A stretch of 64,000 nt of DNA, taken from Capsaspora owczarzaki ATCC 30864. Its lineage: Eukaryota; Opisthokonta; Filasterea. Made by a program: the position numbers and the translations under genes. This document shows, piece after piece, positions 55,399 through 64,000 of this stretch. The notes under the pieces were generated by a model, which ran no database searches, had not been told where the DNA came from, and worked only from the letters and a program-made list of their open reading frames with translations. How positions within the stretch are numbered: position 1 is the first letter of the stretch; every line of letters begins with the position of its first letter. The stretch is taken from NCBI RefSeq assembly GCF_000151315.2, contig NW_011887296.1:1512998-1576997 (forward strand), in the 5' to 3' direction.

Positions 55399-56736
55399 CT
55401 GAGTGAGATTGGACGTTGCAAGTAAAAGACTGGAGAGATGGCGAAACATATCGGGATGGATGGTGTTGTGTGAGTTGATGAATGGGAATAATGTATCGAG
55501 GTGTTTGGGGGAAGGAGGAGGCAGGCCATTGGCGGGTGGCTGTAAACCAGCAAGCTCGATGAGTTTGGCAACGCAGACCCCTGATGAGAGCCCCCATGTC
55601 GTTAGTAGATCGACCTTGATGGTAAACAAGCGTCAGCGAATCTATCTGCGAGTTCAACTCGCTTTCCGCTTGGATATTGGCGTCCATTCTAGCATGTTTG
55701 AGTAAGTTTGGCAACAAAATGTTCTTCACGGCAGTGCTCAGACCCCTCATCAGAGCTCCCATGTCGTTAGTAGATCGACCTTGATGTTAAACAAGCGTCA
55801 GCGAATCTATCTGCTAGTTCAACTCGCTTTCCGCTTGGATGGATGGGTTGGTTTTGTGGAGGCCGCCGTTTCATGTTCTCAAACTCTACAATAAATTCAG
55901 CGAACTGCCTCCGAGTTTCATCAATGTCGACATTCCAAGATGGCGATATCAACGGTTACATACGCGATATGTACAAAGCGCTTCATCCAGAGATCGACCA
56001 AAAACCCCCAACATGGCGAAAGTTGGTCGGTGTTTAAAATTTGCATGTTTTCTCGTGTTGAAATGGTATCTGGAGCATGGATCATACTCTGCTACAACCT
56101 GCGACTCTGAATGCGATTGCAAAGCAAAAACAGCCATAGCTCAGAAAACAAACAAACGAAAAAAAAAGCCCAGTCTTGTTGCGTGAGTGACTCGCAGTAT
56201 CTTTTTTTTGTTTCCGTTTTACTTGCATTTTCCCCTGATACTCCCATCCTCACTAATTTCCACTTCTCCCCTACCCCCTTTCTGTTCTCCTCGCTTTTTT
56301 CTTTCTCCTTCCTTTTGAGCTGTTCCACCTTCGCCCACTCCAACTCTCTTGCAGCATGTGTGTATGTGGATGCACAGTGGAAGAGGGCGACAGAGCGACC
56401 GCGGGGGAACTGACTTGCAAGCCACGCGGCAAAACGGCGATAGAGAGAGAAGAGAGAGATCGCTGGATTTTCCATTGGATTTGCATTGAGAACGAAAGCC
56501 CCCCCCCCACCCACTCCATTCGGACTCGACAGCACTCGATGCGAATACGGCGACCCAGTCCCAACACAATGAGACGAACTGCGGGATTGGATTCCGGAGG
56601 GCGGGAGAACAGGGTTCAGCTTTGCAGTCCTCTCACTTGTCTAAACATGATGTATGGATGACAGACAACACAAACAGCTCAGTGATTTGAAACAAGATAC
56701 AAAGAGAGGGACCAAGATCTAAGAAATCAAAAAACC
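55399..56736. other. 1.3-kb spacer, GORASP / bL21m
   Basis: Divergent spacer. It contains a 102-bp direct repeat (annotated separately). Minus-strand fragments near 55770-55950 translate to protein-like stretches (DIDETRRQFAEFIVEF) that I could not assemble into a gene, so a decayed gene copy is possible. The remainder has poly(A) and poly(C) patches. Confidence 0.4.
55574..55840. repeat. 102-bp direct repeat pair
   Basis: Copies at 55574-55675 and 55739-55840 differ at five positions and have no gaps. Similarity continues weakly upstream, where both have AGTTTGGCAAC (55562 and 55704). Between them lie 63 bp. Confidence 0.9.
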
Positions 56737-57552
56737 ATGGCGCTGTTGTTGAGAACGACGACGACGACGACGGTGGCGGCTGCACGACGACAAGCGCTGC
56801 TCTTCCAGTCGTTTGCCATGCGAGCTGCTTCGACAAGCGCAAGCGATGCTGCTGCTGCGCCGGCAATCACGCAGACAACATCCGTGGGCGAGACGACAGT
56901 GACGCCGAGCAATGCGCAACGCTTGGCCCCAGGTGATGTCAAAACGGTGGGCGATCTCGCCGCACTCAGCTCGAGCAACGTGCTGCAGCTCGTTGGCGCG
57001 CAAATCAAACAGCTGTATCCGCACAACCTGACGCGCTCGTCGGCGGCGGCGGGCTCTGCCAACGCTGCTGCCGCTCCGATCCAGCGCCCTGCCATTTCCT
57101 CCGTCCCGGACACCAGCCGACCCTTTGAAAACACAGCGTCGCAGTCGGCGACACAAACACAGACCTCCAGCCCAGCGTTCGTCGTTGTGTACGTTGCTGG
57201 CCACCAGTTTAAGGTCTCTGTCAACGACACGATTGTATCCAACAAGATCCACTGCCCGGTCGGCACGCGCATCAACCTCGAGAAGGTGCTGATGGTCGGC
57301 TCGGCCGATTTCACGATTTCCGGCACGCCGCTCGTGCCCACCAGCGTTGTCCGCGTTCAAGCCACCGTGATTGAGCAATCTCTCGCAGAAAAGGTCATTG
57401 TCTTTAAGAAGAAGCGAAGGAAGACGTACAAGAAGTGGAAGGGCCATCGCCAGCCCATCACGACCCTCCGCATCACGTCAATTGATCTTGCGCCCGCATG
57501 GCAGGAGCAGAAGCAGCAAGAGCACAAGCAAGATGCCGCAGCGTCACTATGA
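56737..57552 (+). CDS. MRPL21: Mitochondrial ribosomal protein bL21m
   Basis: Single-exon ORF, 271 aa. The N-terminus (MALLLRTTTTTTVAAARRQA) is an Arg/Ala/Thr presequence, followed by a long Ala/Ser/Thr-rich stretch. The bL21 domain covers the last ~100 residues: FVVVYVAGHQFKVSVNDTIV, then VGTRINLEKVLMVGSADF, GTPLVPTSVVRVQATVIEQS, VIVFKKKRRKTYKKWKGHRQ and TTLRITSI. The FKKKRRKxYxxxxGHRQ block is the family's RNA-binding hallmark. The protein sits in the mitochondrial large subunit. The Gln/Lys tail is short and polar. Confidence 0.95.
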   Translation: MALLLRTTTTTTVAAARRQALLFQSFAMRAASTSASDAAAAPAITQTTSVGETTVTPSNAQRLAPGDVKTVGDLAALSSSNVLQLVGAQIKQLYPHNLTRSSAAAGSANAAAAPIQRPAISSVPDTSRPFENTASQSATQTQTSSPAFVVVYVAGHQFKVSVNDTIVSNKIHCPVGTRINLEKVLMVGSADFTISGTPLVPTSVVRVQATVIEQSLAEKVIVFKKKRRKTYKKWKGHRQPITTLRITSIDLAPAWQEQKQQEHKQDAAASL

Positions 57553-58851
57553 TTTTTTGCTCCTCAACTCGTTTGAATTGGCAATTGTGCTTGGTGTTTT
57601 TTTTTTAAAAAATATCATCCGTCTTTTTCTTTTGTTTCCGATGCAGTTTCTGTCAAATTCCCATGAGCAGCAATGTCAGCAGCGAAGAAGGTTTCTTGAG
57701 CAAGGTGACAAAGCGTTTTTCTCCTTTCCGCTCGCTCCGCTCCCATGTCATTCTGTCAATTCTGTCGGTTCCATTTATCATTCACCTCTGCTTTGTTTTC
57801 TGTCCATCCTGCAATCAGAATGACTCTTTTTCGCTTGTTTTCTGAGCACTTCAGTCCTTTTTTTTTTTTTTTTCCTTCCGTTCTTGTTTCTTGTTTTGAT
57901 GGTACAAAAACAACAACAACCGCTTCTCGCTTTTTCATTCGCTCCATTTCACCCAAAAACTCAATCTGCTTTGATTCAAAACAACGATGCGATTTTGAGT
58001 CAACCGATCGGAAAACAAATCAGAACAAAAAGCAACGAAATCAGAACAAAAACTGAAACAAAAAAAAAAAAAAAACAAAAACAAAAAAAAAAGCACATGG
58101 AAATAATAATAATATTATGATGACAAGTTTTTTTTATTTTTTATTATTGTTTGATGTTTGCCGAGACTTTTTTTTTTTTGATTTTTGATTCTCGTTTCTT
58201 TTGCCTCGTTTTTTTGTTGTTGTTGTTGTCGTTGCTGAATTTCGAGAGTTGATTTGCTTTTGAGTTTGCATTGGCTTTGCTTGTCTCTTTGACGGGGGGG
58301 GGCACGAGGGGGGGGGACGGTTGAACGAACGGGAAAAAAGACAAAAAAAAAAAAAAAAAAGATCTTTTCTTTTTTGTTTGATGTTTGCGTCAGTCATTCA
58401 AAACGCAGGGGGGCCAGCAGGGGTAGGGGAGTGGGGAAGGGGAATGGAAGAGACAAGGAAGGCGCAGTAGAAGCAGGAATGAAAGCGAGGGGTGATGCAT
58501 GGCGGACGACGTTGACGGGGCGGCTTCTGTGAAGCGAGCGACGATCGGATCCACAATAAAAAAAAGAAAAAAAAAAGAAAAAAAAAAAAAAAGAAGGCCT
58601 CCATTGCATCAATGTCGATGTCGATGGCATGAATCGAGCATCAAAGCGACTGTGATTGATATTTAGTTGAATGGAGCATCATCATCAGCACTGGTGAATG
58701 GCTGGGCGAAGTCGGAGTTGCAAGTCTGAGCAGCGCGATTTGTTCTCCGTTTCTCAGACTAAACATGTTTTTTGGACCACTTGTTGTTGCATTTCCCCGA
58801 CAGACTCAAACTCAAACGCAAGACGCTCACGCAAGCAATCCAAGTCAAACG
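57553..58851. other. 1.3-kb AT-rich spacer, bL21m / LARP
   Basis: Long T and A runs (57857-57873, 58061-58092, 58170, 58343-58360, 58560-58592), G runs near 58296-58317, and no conserved ORF. TTTCCCCGACAG at 58792-58803 is a likely acceptor of a 5' UTR intron of the LARP gene. Confidence 0.5.
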
Positions 58852-60888
58852 ATGAGCAACGAGGCATCACCATCATCCTCGCCAATCGCTCGCAATGGCG
58901 AGGACGAGCTCCGTCAAGCGCTCACGCGCCAGCTCGAGCACTACTTTCGCCTGGAACACTTGGCACAGGACGCTTACTTGGTCGCGCAAATGAGCGCAGA
59001 CCACTATGTGGCGATTCGCGTGCTGGCAAGCTTCCCGTCCATCCAACAGCTCACCACAGACATTGCGCTGATCACGGACGTATTACGCGCCTCCCCGCTG
59101 GTCGAGGTGGACGCTGCTGGCGAACGTGCGCGCCCTGTTGAAATGCACACGCAGCATCGCAACACAATCATTCTGCGCGACATTGACGCAAGCACTCCTG
59201 CCGACACGATTCGCGCTGAAGTGTTTGACACGCTGCCCACGTCGTTGCCGCGACCAGTGTCGATTCGTGCTGACGTGCAAAACACTTGGTTTGTCACATT
59301 CGATGCGTCCGAAGACCAAGTCCGCGACGTGCACCTCGCGCTTGTTGGAAAAACCTTCCAAGGCAACCCGGTTCGTGCGCGCGTCAAGTCCGAGAACATT
59401 GTGCGCACCAGCGGTCCTGCCCGCGGCGCTGCCGCCGCTGGCTTTGCGGCCGATGGAGTGGTGACGTTGCCCGGAACCGCTTCGTCGCAGTCGTCCGGCT
59501 CCTTTGTGCCTCAGCCGCAGTTCTTCCAGCAGCCGCAACAGCAGCAACCGCAGCAAATGTACCAACAGCAGCAGCAGCAGCAGCAACCGCAGCAGCAGCA
59601 GCAACACCAGCACCAACTGCATCTTATGCAACCAGGCGTATCCTATGGATATTTCGACATGACTAGCGGTGTTGGCGGATACAACCCGTGGGCAGTCAAT
59701 TCGGGCCAGGGCTTTTACTATGATCCCCAGCAGCAGCAATCGTTCGGCTCATTCAACCCAGCTCAGCAGCAGCAACAACACCAGCAGCAGCACCACCACC
59801 ACCAACAACATCAACCACAACAACAACAACACCAGCAGCAACACCAGCGACAGGCGTTTGCCCACCCTAATCAACAGCAGCAACATCAGCAGCAACAACA
59901 ATACTTCTACTCGGATCAACCTCAGCAGCACTCAAGGAACTTCCGCCACAATAAGCATCATAGTCACCACCAACAGCAGTCCCACGCGCAGCAAATACAG
60001 CCGTCACTATTAGGGCAGCCGGACGGCGTTAGTGCCGTGCGCCAACACCCCTCGTCGTCGGGCAAGCCTGGCACCCACAACAACAACAATGGCACCCACA
60101 AGCTCGCGAACGGCGCATCGACAGCGCAAGCTCACGACCCGTCGCTTCAGCAGCACCAGCACCAGCACCAGCAGCAGCATCCACACCAGTCACAACAGCC
60201 ACACCAACAGCAAGAGAATGGCCGGCGGAGGTCGGCCTCTGCTTCGGGCAGCAGTGCCGCGTTGCCGTCTGCCGTTGGTGGCACAAACGGAAAACCGCGT
60301 CGAAAGGCGAGCGAAGACTCCGCCCGTGCTCGCGGCCAAGCTTCTGGCGGTGCTGCCAAACAGTCACCCGTTGCATCATCAGCGCCAAAGCCCACACTGC
60401 AACTTGGTGCTGCCAACTTCCCTCCGCTTCCTTCGTCGGCGTCTCGCAAGAACTCTGAGCTGTCTGCCTCATCCTCCACTTCGTCCTCCGAGCCATCGCG
60501 TCCCTCAAGCGTCGGCCCGTCCGTTGCGCTGGCTGATGTGGTCAAGGGCGCGCCTGTTTCCGTTTCCGTTTCCGCGGCTTCTTCTTCTTCTGCTGCTTCA
60601 GCATCAGAGACTCCGGCGTCTGTGCCTGACCATGTCGCACCAGCAGTGAACCGCGCCTCTCCTGTTGTCGAAGCTGCACCATCCGTCCCTGTGGCTGCTG
60701 CGGCGGCGCCTGTGGTAGAATCTGAGCCCATCAAGTCCAAAACTTTCAGCTATGCCTCTGCCGCAAAAGCTCCTGCCACTGCGCCAGCGGCCACTGCCGC
60801 ATCCCAATCACCGCCATCGACAGGCACATCGTCATCCGCTGACGCACGCCGTTCGCGCACCGATGCATCTCTTCAAAAGTCGCATTAA
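58852..60888 (+). CDS. La-related protein, LARP4-like
   Basis: One exon, 678 aa from ATG 58852. The La motif shows LTRQLEHYFRLEHLAQDAYL and VAQMSADHYVAIRVLASF (human LARP4: LKRQLEFYFSRENLANDAYL, VSQMDSDQYVPI), then LTTDIALITDVLRASPLVEV. An RRM-like fold follows (RNTIILRDIDASTPADTI, NTWFVTFDASEDQV, KTFQGNPVRARVKS). The rest is Gln/His/Ser/Ala-rich low complexity, with a FPPLPSSASRK stretch like that near the LARP4 C-terminus. LARP4 proteins bind poly(A)/mRNA 3' ends and stabilise mRNAs. The frame extends to ATG 58765, but those codons translate a polypyrimidine/AG acceptor (FGPLVVAFPR), so I prefer the inner ATG. Confidence 0.87.
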   Translation: MSNEASPSSSPIARNGEDELRQALTRQLEHYFRLEHLAQDAYLVAQMSADHYVAIRVLASFPSIQQLTTDIALITDVLRASPLVEVDAAGERARPVEMHTQHRNTIILRDIDASTPADTIRAEVFDTLPTSLPRPVSIRADVQNTWFVTFDASEDQVRDVHLALVGKTFQGNPVRARVKSENIVRTSGPARGAAAAGFAADGVVTLPGTASSQSSGSFVPQPQFFQQPQQQQPQQMYQQQQQQQQPQQQQQHQHQLHLMQPGVSYGYFDMTSGVGGYNPWAVNSGQGFYYDPQQQQSFGSFNPAQQQQQHQQQHHHHQQHQPQQQQHQQQHQRQAFAHPNQQQQHQQQQQYFYSDQPQQHSRNFRHNKHHSHHQQQSHAQQIQPSLLGQPDGVSAVRQHPSSSGKPGTHNNNNGTHKLANGASTAQAHDPSLQQHQHQHQQQHPHQSQQPHQQQENGRRRSASASGSSAALPSAVGGTNGKPRRKASEDSARARGQASGGAAKQSPVASSAPKPTLQLGAANFPPLPSSASRKNSELSASSSTSSSEPSRPSSVGPSVALADVVKGAPVSVSVSAASSSSAASASETPASVPDHVAPAVNRASPVVEAAPSVPVAAAAAPVVESEPIKSKTFSYASAAKAPATAPAATAASQSPPSTGTSSSADARRSRTDASLQKSH

Positions 60889-61219
60889 TCCAAGTGTGCC
60901 GACTCCATCATTAATTTTTCGCTCCATGTCAATCATCCCTTCTTTTTATCATGTGAATCGACTTTGTGTTTGCTGGGTTCCGAATCCCCAAGTTGCAGTG
61001 CTTTTTGTTCTTTGCTGTGTTTGTTCGTTCGTTCGCTCGTCCGTCCGTCCGTATTCGTTTGTTTCGATTTCCACTGAAATGTACACTGTTTTTGTTATTC
61101 CCTGCCCACTTTCACTCGCATTTTCCTTCTCCAGTCTGAGATTCTGCTTTTCGTTCAGTCTGTATTTTTCAAACCAAAATGGGCAAAACGAAAGGTTTGT
61201 GAATTTCCTCAGAACTTTG

Positions 61220-61258
<39 letters not shown>

Positions 61259-61378
61259 ATGGATGGATGGATGTCGACTTCTACTTGCTATGACTGCTAG
61301 TGGCTGGTTGGCGCTTGTTACGAAACTCATTCTTATGCTTGACGACCCGCTGCAGGTGGGCTTCCGCGTGGATCGCTG
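60889..61378. other. Spacer with (CAT)n microsatellite
   Basis: About 490 bp: LARP 3' UTR, a (TTCG) patch near 61023-61040, a (CAT)12 run at 61222-61258 and a likely leader of the next gene. No other gene seen. Confidence 0.5.
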
Positions 61379-62395
61379 ATGGACGTCGACGAGCTGCGAC
61401 CCGCGTCGAGCAGCGCCAGACAGCCCGCCTCGTCTGCAGGTGGATTCGGAGCACACGCGTCGCCGTCATCGTCGGGCGGCTGGACTGGCATGGCGGTGGA
61501 CGGACAGCCTGCCGGTCGCCAGCCGGCAGCCCAGCGCAAGAACAAGAACGGTCAACGCGGAGCCGCTCGCGGTGGTCGCAATGGACGCGGTGGGGCGCAA
61601 GCTCAACACCAGCGCCAGCAAGGGCGCAGTCACGCTCAGGCCCAGGTCCAGCAGCATGGCCATGATGCCGGATCCAGCTCGATGGACTTGGACTCGCCCG
61701 CTGGCGTCGCGTCCAATGACAACGGCTACCACGATTCAGAGTTCATGTCAGATGCGGCCATAGGCATGATTTTGAGCTCTGGAGCGGCGGCAGGCCGGGG
61801 CGCTGGAGGATTCTTGTCGGCGGGAATGGGTCTTGACGATGGTGGCGCCGGCGAGGATGCATCCCTCACCGCTGGAAACACGCGCGATCGGAGCAACCTT
61901 CCTGAAGCAGGCGACGGTGCACAGGCGGCCCTGGAGCTACTGGAGGAGCAGTCGATGGCGAAAAAGGCAAAGCAACAGTTCGCCAAGGCTCAACGCGCTG
62001 GCAATCTCATGGACGATGGCACTGGCATGATACCCTTTTCTCGAGCTCGCGCTTTCCCTAGTGGCGAACGTAATGTGCTAGTGCTTGCGCTGTGTGGTTT
62101 GCAATCGTTGAACTGGAAAACTCAATTTTTTGTTGTTTTGTTTTTGGCTTTTCGCTCCTGGACGTAAACAGTCGTGATGCTAGATGCTAGCGAGCTAACA
62201 CCTATTCCATCGTCACTGCGCAAAACCATCGACGGCACAAAGCGAGTTGGCAAGCGCAAAGTCACGGCCAAGTCCAACCGAAAGAAGATTAAAATGTTTG
62301 AAATGGCCAGCAACCGCGCTGCTCAATCTGCCACAAGGTTGGCCAAGTTGGATGTCAAGCATGCATTGCGGGAAAAGTTCAAGCACTTGTATTGA
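61379..62395 (+). CDS. Unknown protein with basic helical C-terminus
   Basis: Two exons, 61379-62069 and 62172-62395; 915 nt, 304 aa. The N-terminal half is Gly/Ala/Gln/Arg-rich with GRNGRGG-like RGG elements and acidic MDVDE/MDLDS patches. A coiled stretch follows (ALELLEEQSMAKKAKQQFAK). Exon 2 encodes a strongly basic, compact tail: KRVGKRKVTAKSNRKKIKMF and LAKLDVKHALREKFKHLY. The tail looks more conserved than the rest and suggests a nuclear or nucleolar RNA-binding protein. I do not recognise the family. The join (C|GTAATG, AAACAG|TC) keeps phase. Confidence 0.7.
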
Positions 62396-62642
62396 AGACA
62401 CAAAACACAAAGAGAGACGATTTGAAATATTCCATCTGTGAGATTCTTGTTCCAGTTCCAATTTTCACAGTTCAAACCCTTTTCCCCACATTTACTTCAT
62501 GCTGCAGTGGTGATGCAGCTGTTGCAAACCAATGGAAGCAATCGTGAAGTTTACAACAACGGCTTGGTCAAAACGACTAGATTGCACAAAAATATTCATC
62601 GTCAAACACGAAACGGCACACAACAACCCAAAACAACTGCTT

Positions 62643-64000
62643 TCAAGCCTCGCTCGGCTCCACGGCGCTGGGCTCCGCTGCGACCGTAGGTTCACTCCTT
62701 TGAGCAGCGCCATTTTCGTGCACATCCATTGGAGCAGCAGCTGTGGGAGTATCAACCGAGGGTGAGTGATGTGATTGCAAATCAGCAGCATCCGCCTTGC
62801 CATCCCCATCACCACGCGACGCTTCCGAGGCGGAGCGCGCAGGAGATCGCGAGCGCACCGGTGAACGTGAGGACGAGCGCCGACGACGAGACGACGACGA
62901 GGACGACGACGACTTGCGCGAAGGTGAGCGAGAGCGAGACCGTGCCCGACGAGGAGGAGAGCGCGAGCGCGAGCGAGATCGGGATCGTGCACGGCGAGAA
63001 GGAGAACGTGAGTGCGAGCGGCGACGGTCGCTGCGTCGAGACCGGTCATAGTCGCGATCACTGCTCCGGCGAGGGGAGCGAGATCGCGAACGACGACGAC
63101 TCGACGATGACGAATGGCCGCCAGACGATCGAGAGGACCCGGGGTTGTCGAGATCGACATACGAGCCTCGCGGATAGCGATTAAAGTCGTCGCGACTTTG
63201 ACGGCCGCCGCCGTCGCGGTCCCGGTCGTTTCCTCCGCGGCGATCGCGATCATCGTAACGACGCGAATCGCGGTGATCGTCGTAGCGTCGGCGGTTGGAA
63301 GGCGAGCGCGAACGAGAGCGACGGCGCGGCGGGGAGCGTGACCTACCGCCACCGCCACCGCCACCGCCACGGCGATCGTCACGCCCTGATGGGCTGGATG
63401 GGCGGTCTCGCGAGCGGCCTCCGACGGGGGAGCTCGATCCAGACGTCTCTGTAGCAGGAGCAGCAGCGCTGCTCTTGTCCTCATCGTTCGCTGGCAAATA
63501 GCTCTGCCCTCGCGCCGCAAAGTTTGCCTGGATTTCCTTGGTGATTGGCACTGGGATGCGCGGAAGCAGCGTGCCCAAGAACTTTGAGTCGACGAGCAAT
63601 CCACGCACAAACTCGCCAATGGTTGTGGGTTGCGCCGAGGCAGCCCATTGCAGCTTGATGGGCTCCTGGTCCTCGAGGTACGGCTCGAACCAGTCCCACA
63701 AGTCCTTTGGCGGCGTGCAGTAGCGCAAGTACAAGAATCCGATCGCTCTAATCGCGTGCAATTCAAATGCCAAGCACCAGCGCAGTGAGTTGCAGTTCCA
63801 ATTGAGGTAGCATGTTCAGCATTCGTGACGAATGGATAGCAGTTGTATGAGGTGGCATTGGCAAAGTTGGCCGTTTTTGACCTTTGGATTTTTTTTTTTT
63901 TGGATCCGAGTCTGGATGAGCATACCCAAAACATGGCTGGCTTTACCTGATGAACGGCGAGTCGGCGTGGTTGAGCATGGCTGTGAGCTGGTTCTCAGTC
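62643..64000 (-). CDS. PRPF38B: PRP38-family splicing factor (PRPF38B-like), 5' end beyond window
   Basis: Two exons visible: 63947 to beyond 64000, and 63747-62643 with the stop. The conserved PRP38 domain reads NHADSPFIR|AIGFLYLRYCTPPKDLWDWF and TTIGEFVRGLLVDSKFLGTL, then LPRIPVPI, against human SPYIRALGFMYIRYTQPP and TLFPRIPVPV. After it comes a very long Arg/Ser/Asp-rich tail (RS, RD and SRSPSRR blocks), typical of PRPF38B rather than the short-tailed PRP38A. The family enters the spliceosome in the pre-catalytic B complex. The intron between the exons is 199 bp. The N-terminal ~100 residues lie outside the window. Confidence 0.92.

Noticed and set aside
55288-55629. N-terminal extension of GORASP in the same frame
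   Set aside because: MGAEQSQ provides the family's myristoylation start; the extension has no counterpart in GRASP proteins.
58765-58851. ATG 58765 as LARP start
   Set aside because: The extra codons translate a polypyrimidine tract ending in ACAG, so this is more likely the end of a 5' UTR intron.
61222-61258. (CAT)12 as a functional element
   Set aside because: A plain microsatellite in a spacer; nothing links it to a gene function.

Overview
This window is a compact, gene-dense piece of a eukaryotic nuclear genome. Most genes are split by short GT-AG introns of about 60-300 bp with T-rich 3' ends. Exons are GC-rich, and introns and spacers are full of poly(T), poly(A) and simple repeats. 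Proteins carry Gln, Ser, Ala, His and Arg-Asp homopeptide runs. The gene set (EHBP1-type NT-C2 protein, CHD6-9-type remodeller, SETD2, PAF1, NASP, GORASP, EI24, ERMP1) fits a unicellular opisthokont or holozoan of the Capsaspora kind. That placement is inference from style and gene content; no marker gene fixes it. I saw no transposable element, viral copy, rRNA, tRNA or CRISPR array.

Layout. 1-3628 (minus): partial RNA-ligase-like gene, then spliceosomal cyclophilin CWC27. 4029-10010 (plus): EI24, then nucleoporin NUP93. 10230-12687 (minus): NT-C2/coiled-coil/PH protein. 13153-15764 (plus): IDH3 regulatory-type subunit. 15956-16294 (minus): small membrane protein. 16412-17932 (plus): unknown protein with a possible nuclease core. 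18273-21692 (plus): SENP6/7-like SUMO protease. 21693-25477: the poorest stretch, with one small acidic ORF. 25478-28653 (minus): MRPL52 and NASP. 28957-30234 (plus): HINT hydrolase. 30382-33611 (minus): ERMP1 peptidase. 33970-43199 (plus): an isolated exon candidate, then a very large CHD6-9-type remodeller in one exon. 43657-47613 (plus): SETD2-like H3K36 methyltransferase. 47860-50184 (minus): PAF1. 51120-53345 (minus): membrane-anchored family II pyrophosphatase. 53748-55398 (minus): GORASP. 56737-57552 (plus): mitochondrial bL21. 58852-60888 (plus): LARP4-like. 61379-62395 (plus): unknown basic-tailed protein. 62643-64000 (minus): PRPF38B-like, partial.

Themes. Chromatin and transcription-elongation genes sit together at 35-50 kb (CHD, SETD2, PAF1). 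RNA-processing genes lie near both ends (RNA ligase, CWC27, LARP, PRP38). Mitochondrial genes are scattered (IDH3, MRPL52, bL21m, probably HINT). Exon joins were fixed by hand from GT/GC-AG sites, reading phase and family homology. All multi-exon CDS lengths given close in frame.

Most striking observations: FYRN/FYRC domains at the C-terminus of the CHD remodeller; a 32-bp tandem duplication of a splice acceptor just before the SRI domain of SETD2; a 14-nt microexon in HINT; paired E2F-like sites at the start of NASP; and a histidine-rich tail on GORASP.
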